In this document: positions 6,358 to 6,906 of the stretch, in pieces
Layout: each line of letters opens with the position of its first letter
Position numbering within the stretch: position 1 is the first letter of the stretch
DNA from: Myxococcales bacterium
GTDB lineage: Bacteria; Myxococcota; Polyangia; HGW-17; SLPX01
Direction: 5' to 3'
NCBI GenBank assembly: GCA_007131745.1
Contig: SLPX01000282.1
Span: forward strand, 1-6,906
DNA: 6,906 bases
Position numbers and translations under genes: made by a program
The notes under the pieces: model-generated
The model's input: only the letters and a program-made list of their open reading frames with translations
Database searches by the model: none
Told to the model about the DNA's origin: nothing

Positions 6358-6906
6358 ATGACTATTTCCTCTGGTGGTTCGAATCCAAGGAAAGTGGTGT
6401 AGGCAGACGCGCAATAGGCGCCTGAATGAGCAAATACAACAATATCGCCGATGCTTGCCCGCTGCAGACGCTGACTCCTGGACAGGAAGTCTCTTGAATA
6501 AGTGGAGCATCCGTAGATATCGGTCAAAAGGGTTTCTTCTCTTCCGGCGATTTGCGTTCCATTAGCGGAAAGAACGGTCACCGGATGGTATGCACTTTCA
6601 GGGTAGAAAAGCGGGCGCGGAAACTGGGCAGTGGATGCATTCACACCTATCAACTGCTTTCCCTCACGGATTTTGATGTCATTGACCCGGCAGACAAAAC
6701 AGCCTGCTTCACCCGTGATGATGCGGCCGGGTTCCAGGATTAGCCGGACCGGTCTTCCCGCGTTTGCGCACACCCCTTCCATCAAGTCGGAAACAAACGC
6801 TCCGAAACGTTTGAAATCGAAAGACTCGCCGTCGGGTGTCGGAACGCCGAATCCGCCTCCGAAATCAAGATGCTCCAACCGAGGAAACAATCGGGCAAGG
6901 CCCGCA
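6354..6906 (-). CDS. Group IV (fold III) PLP-dependent decarboxylase, ornithine/diaminopimelate decarboxylase family, 5' end outside window
   Basis: The C-terminal 183 residues are visible; the frame is open through base 6906. The fragment begins near the end of the PLP-binding TIM barrel: LDFGGGFGVP (13-22) and LILEPGRIITGEAG (55-68) are the phosphate-binding GGGFG and EPGR motifs. The beta domain follows, with RPLFY (97-101), YGCSTYSRDFL (131-141; C133 corresponds to the active-site cysteine contributed across the dimer) and GDIVVFAHSGAYCAS (153-167; Y164 is the GAY tyrosine). The style resembles carrier- or cluster-associated decarboxylases (for example the exosortase-associated or BtrK-like type) rather than housekeeping LysA: the usual DAG before RP is replaced by NAS (89-91), and DAGAY by HSGAY. 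The reaction is probably decarboxylation of an amino acid, free or bound to a carrier protein. The lysine that binds PLP is in the missing part. An in-frame TTG at 6890 is not the start, since homology continues upstream of it. Confidence 0.9.
   Translation of the reverse strand, partial: AGLARLFPRLEHLDFGGGFGVPTPDGESFDFKRFGAFVSDLMEGVCANAGRPVRLILEPGRIITGEAGCFVCRVNDIKIREGKQLIGVNASTAQFPRPLFYPESAYHPVTVLSANGTQIAGREETLLTDIYGCSTYSRDFLSRSQRLQRASIGDIVVFAHSGAYCASAYTTFLGFEPPEEIVI
6367..6372 (-). promoter_or_regulatory. Ribosome binding site of the YghO-like GNAT gene
   Basis: AGAGGA on the minus strand, 9 nt before the ATG at 6357. It lies inside the last codons of the decarboxylase gene and supports the 6357 start over the longer open frame reaching 6510. 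Confidence 0.7.

Noticed and set aside
6358..6510. N-terminal extension of the YghO-like GNAT protein up to 6510
   Set aside because: It overlaps the conserved C-terminus of the decarboxylase and looks like an out-of-frame translation; the ATG at 6357 has an ATGA overlap and a ribosome binding site.

Overview
The window is a single, gap-free, leftward (minus-strand) gene array of seven genes. Five are complete and two run off the ends. Read in the direction of transcription, from high to low coordinates, they are: (1) the C-terminal part of a group IV (alanine-racemase-fold) PLP-dependent decarboxylase; (2) a two-part GNAT N-acyltransferase resembling the YghO-like family; (3) a FemAB-like/Acetyltransf_6-type GNAT protein; (4) a B12-binding-domain-type radical SAM enzyme, 'A'; (5) a class I SAM-dependent methyltransferase; (6) a second radical SAM enzyme, 'B', paralogous to A; (7) the N-terminal two thirds or so of a third, more distant radical SAM enzyme, 'C'. 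Every junction is an overlap or a 1-nt gap: ATGA, GTGA, TGATG, a 1-nt gap, ATGA, then an 8-nt overlap. A Shine-Dalgarno-like sequence lies inside the end of each upstream gene. This is strong direct evidence for one translationally coupled operon. No promoter or terminator is visible, because there is no intergenic space to hold one; both should lie outside the window.

The base composition is slightly GC-rich. Together with several oxygen-sensitive radical SAM enzymes in one operon, this suggests an anaerobic or microaerophilic bacterium. A deltaproteobacterial (Desulfobacterota-like) source is plausible but is only an impression from protein style. No rRNA, tRNA, CRISPR array, insertion sequence or integrase is present.

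Functionally this looks like part of a biosynthetic locus, not housekeeping metabolism. A decarboxylase of the ornithine/diaminopimelate family would make an amine from an amino acid (free or carrier-bound). Two acyltransferases could then join amino or acyl groups. Three radical SAM enzymes and a methyltransferase would tailor the product by methylation or C-H chemistry at unactivated carbons. I do not recognise this gene combination as a described pathway. The assignment to families is well supported; the product and the order of steps are inference.
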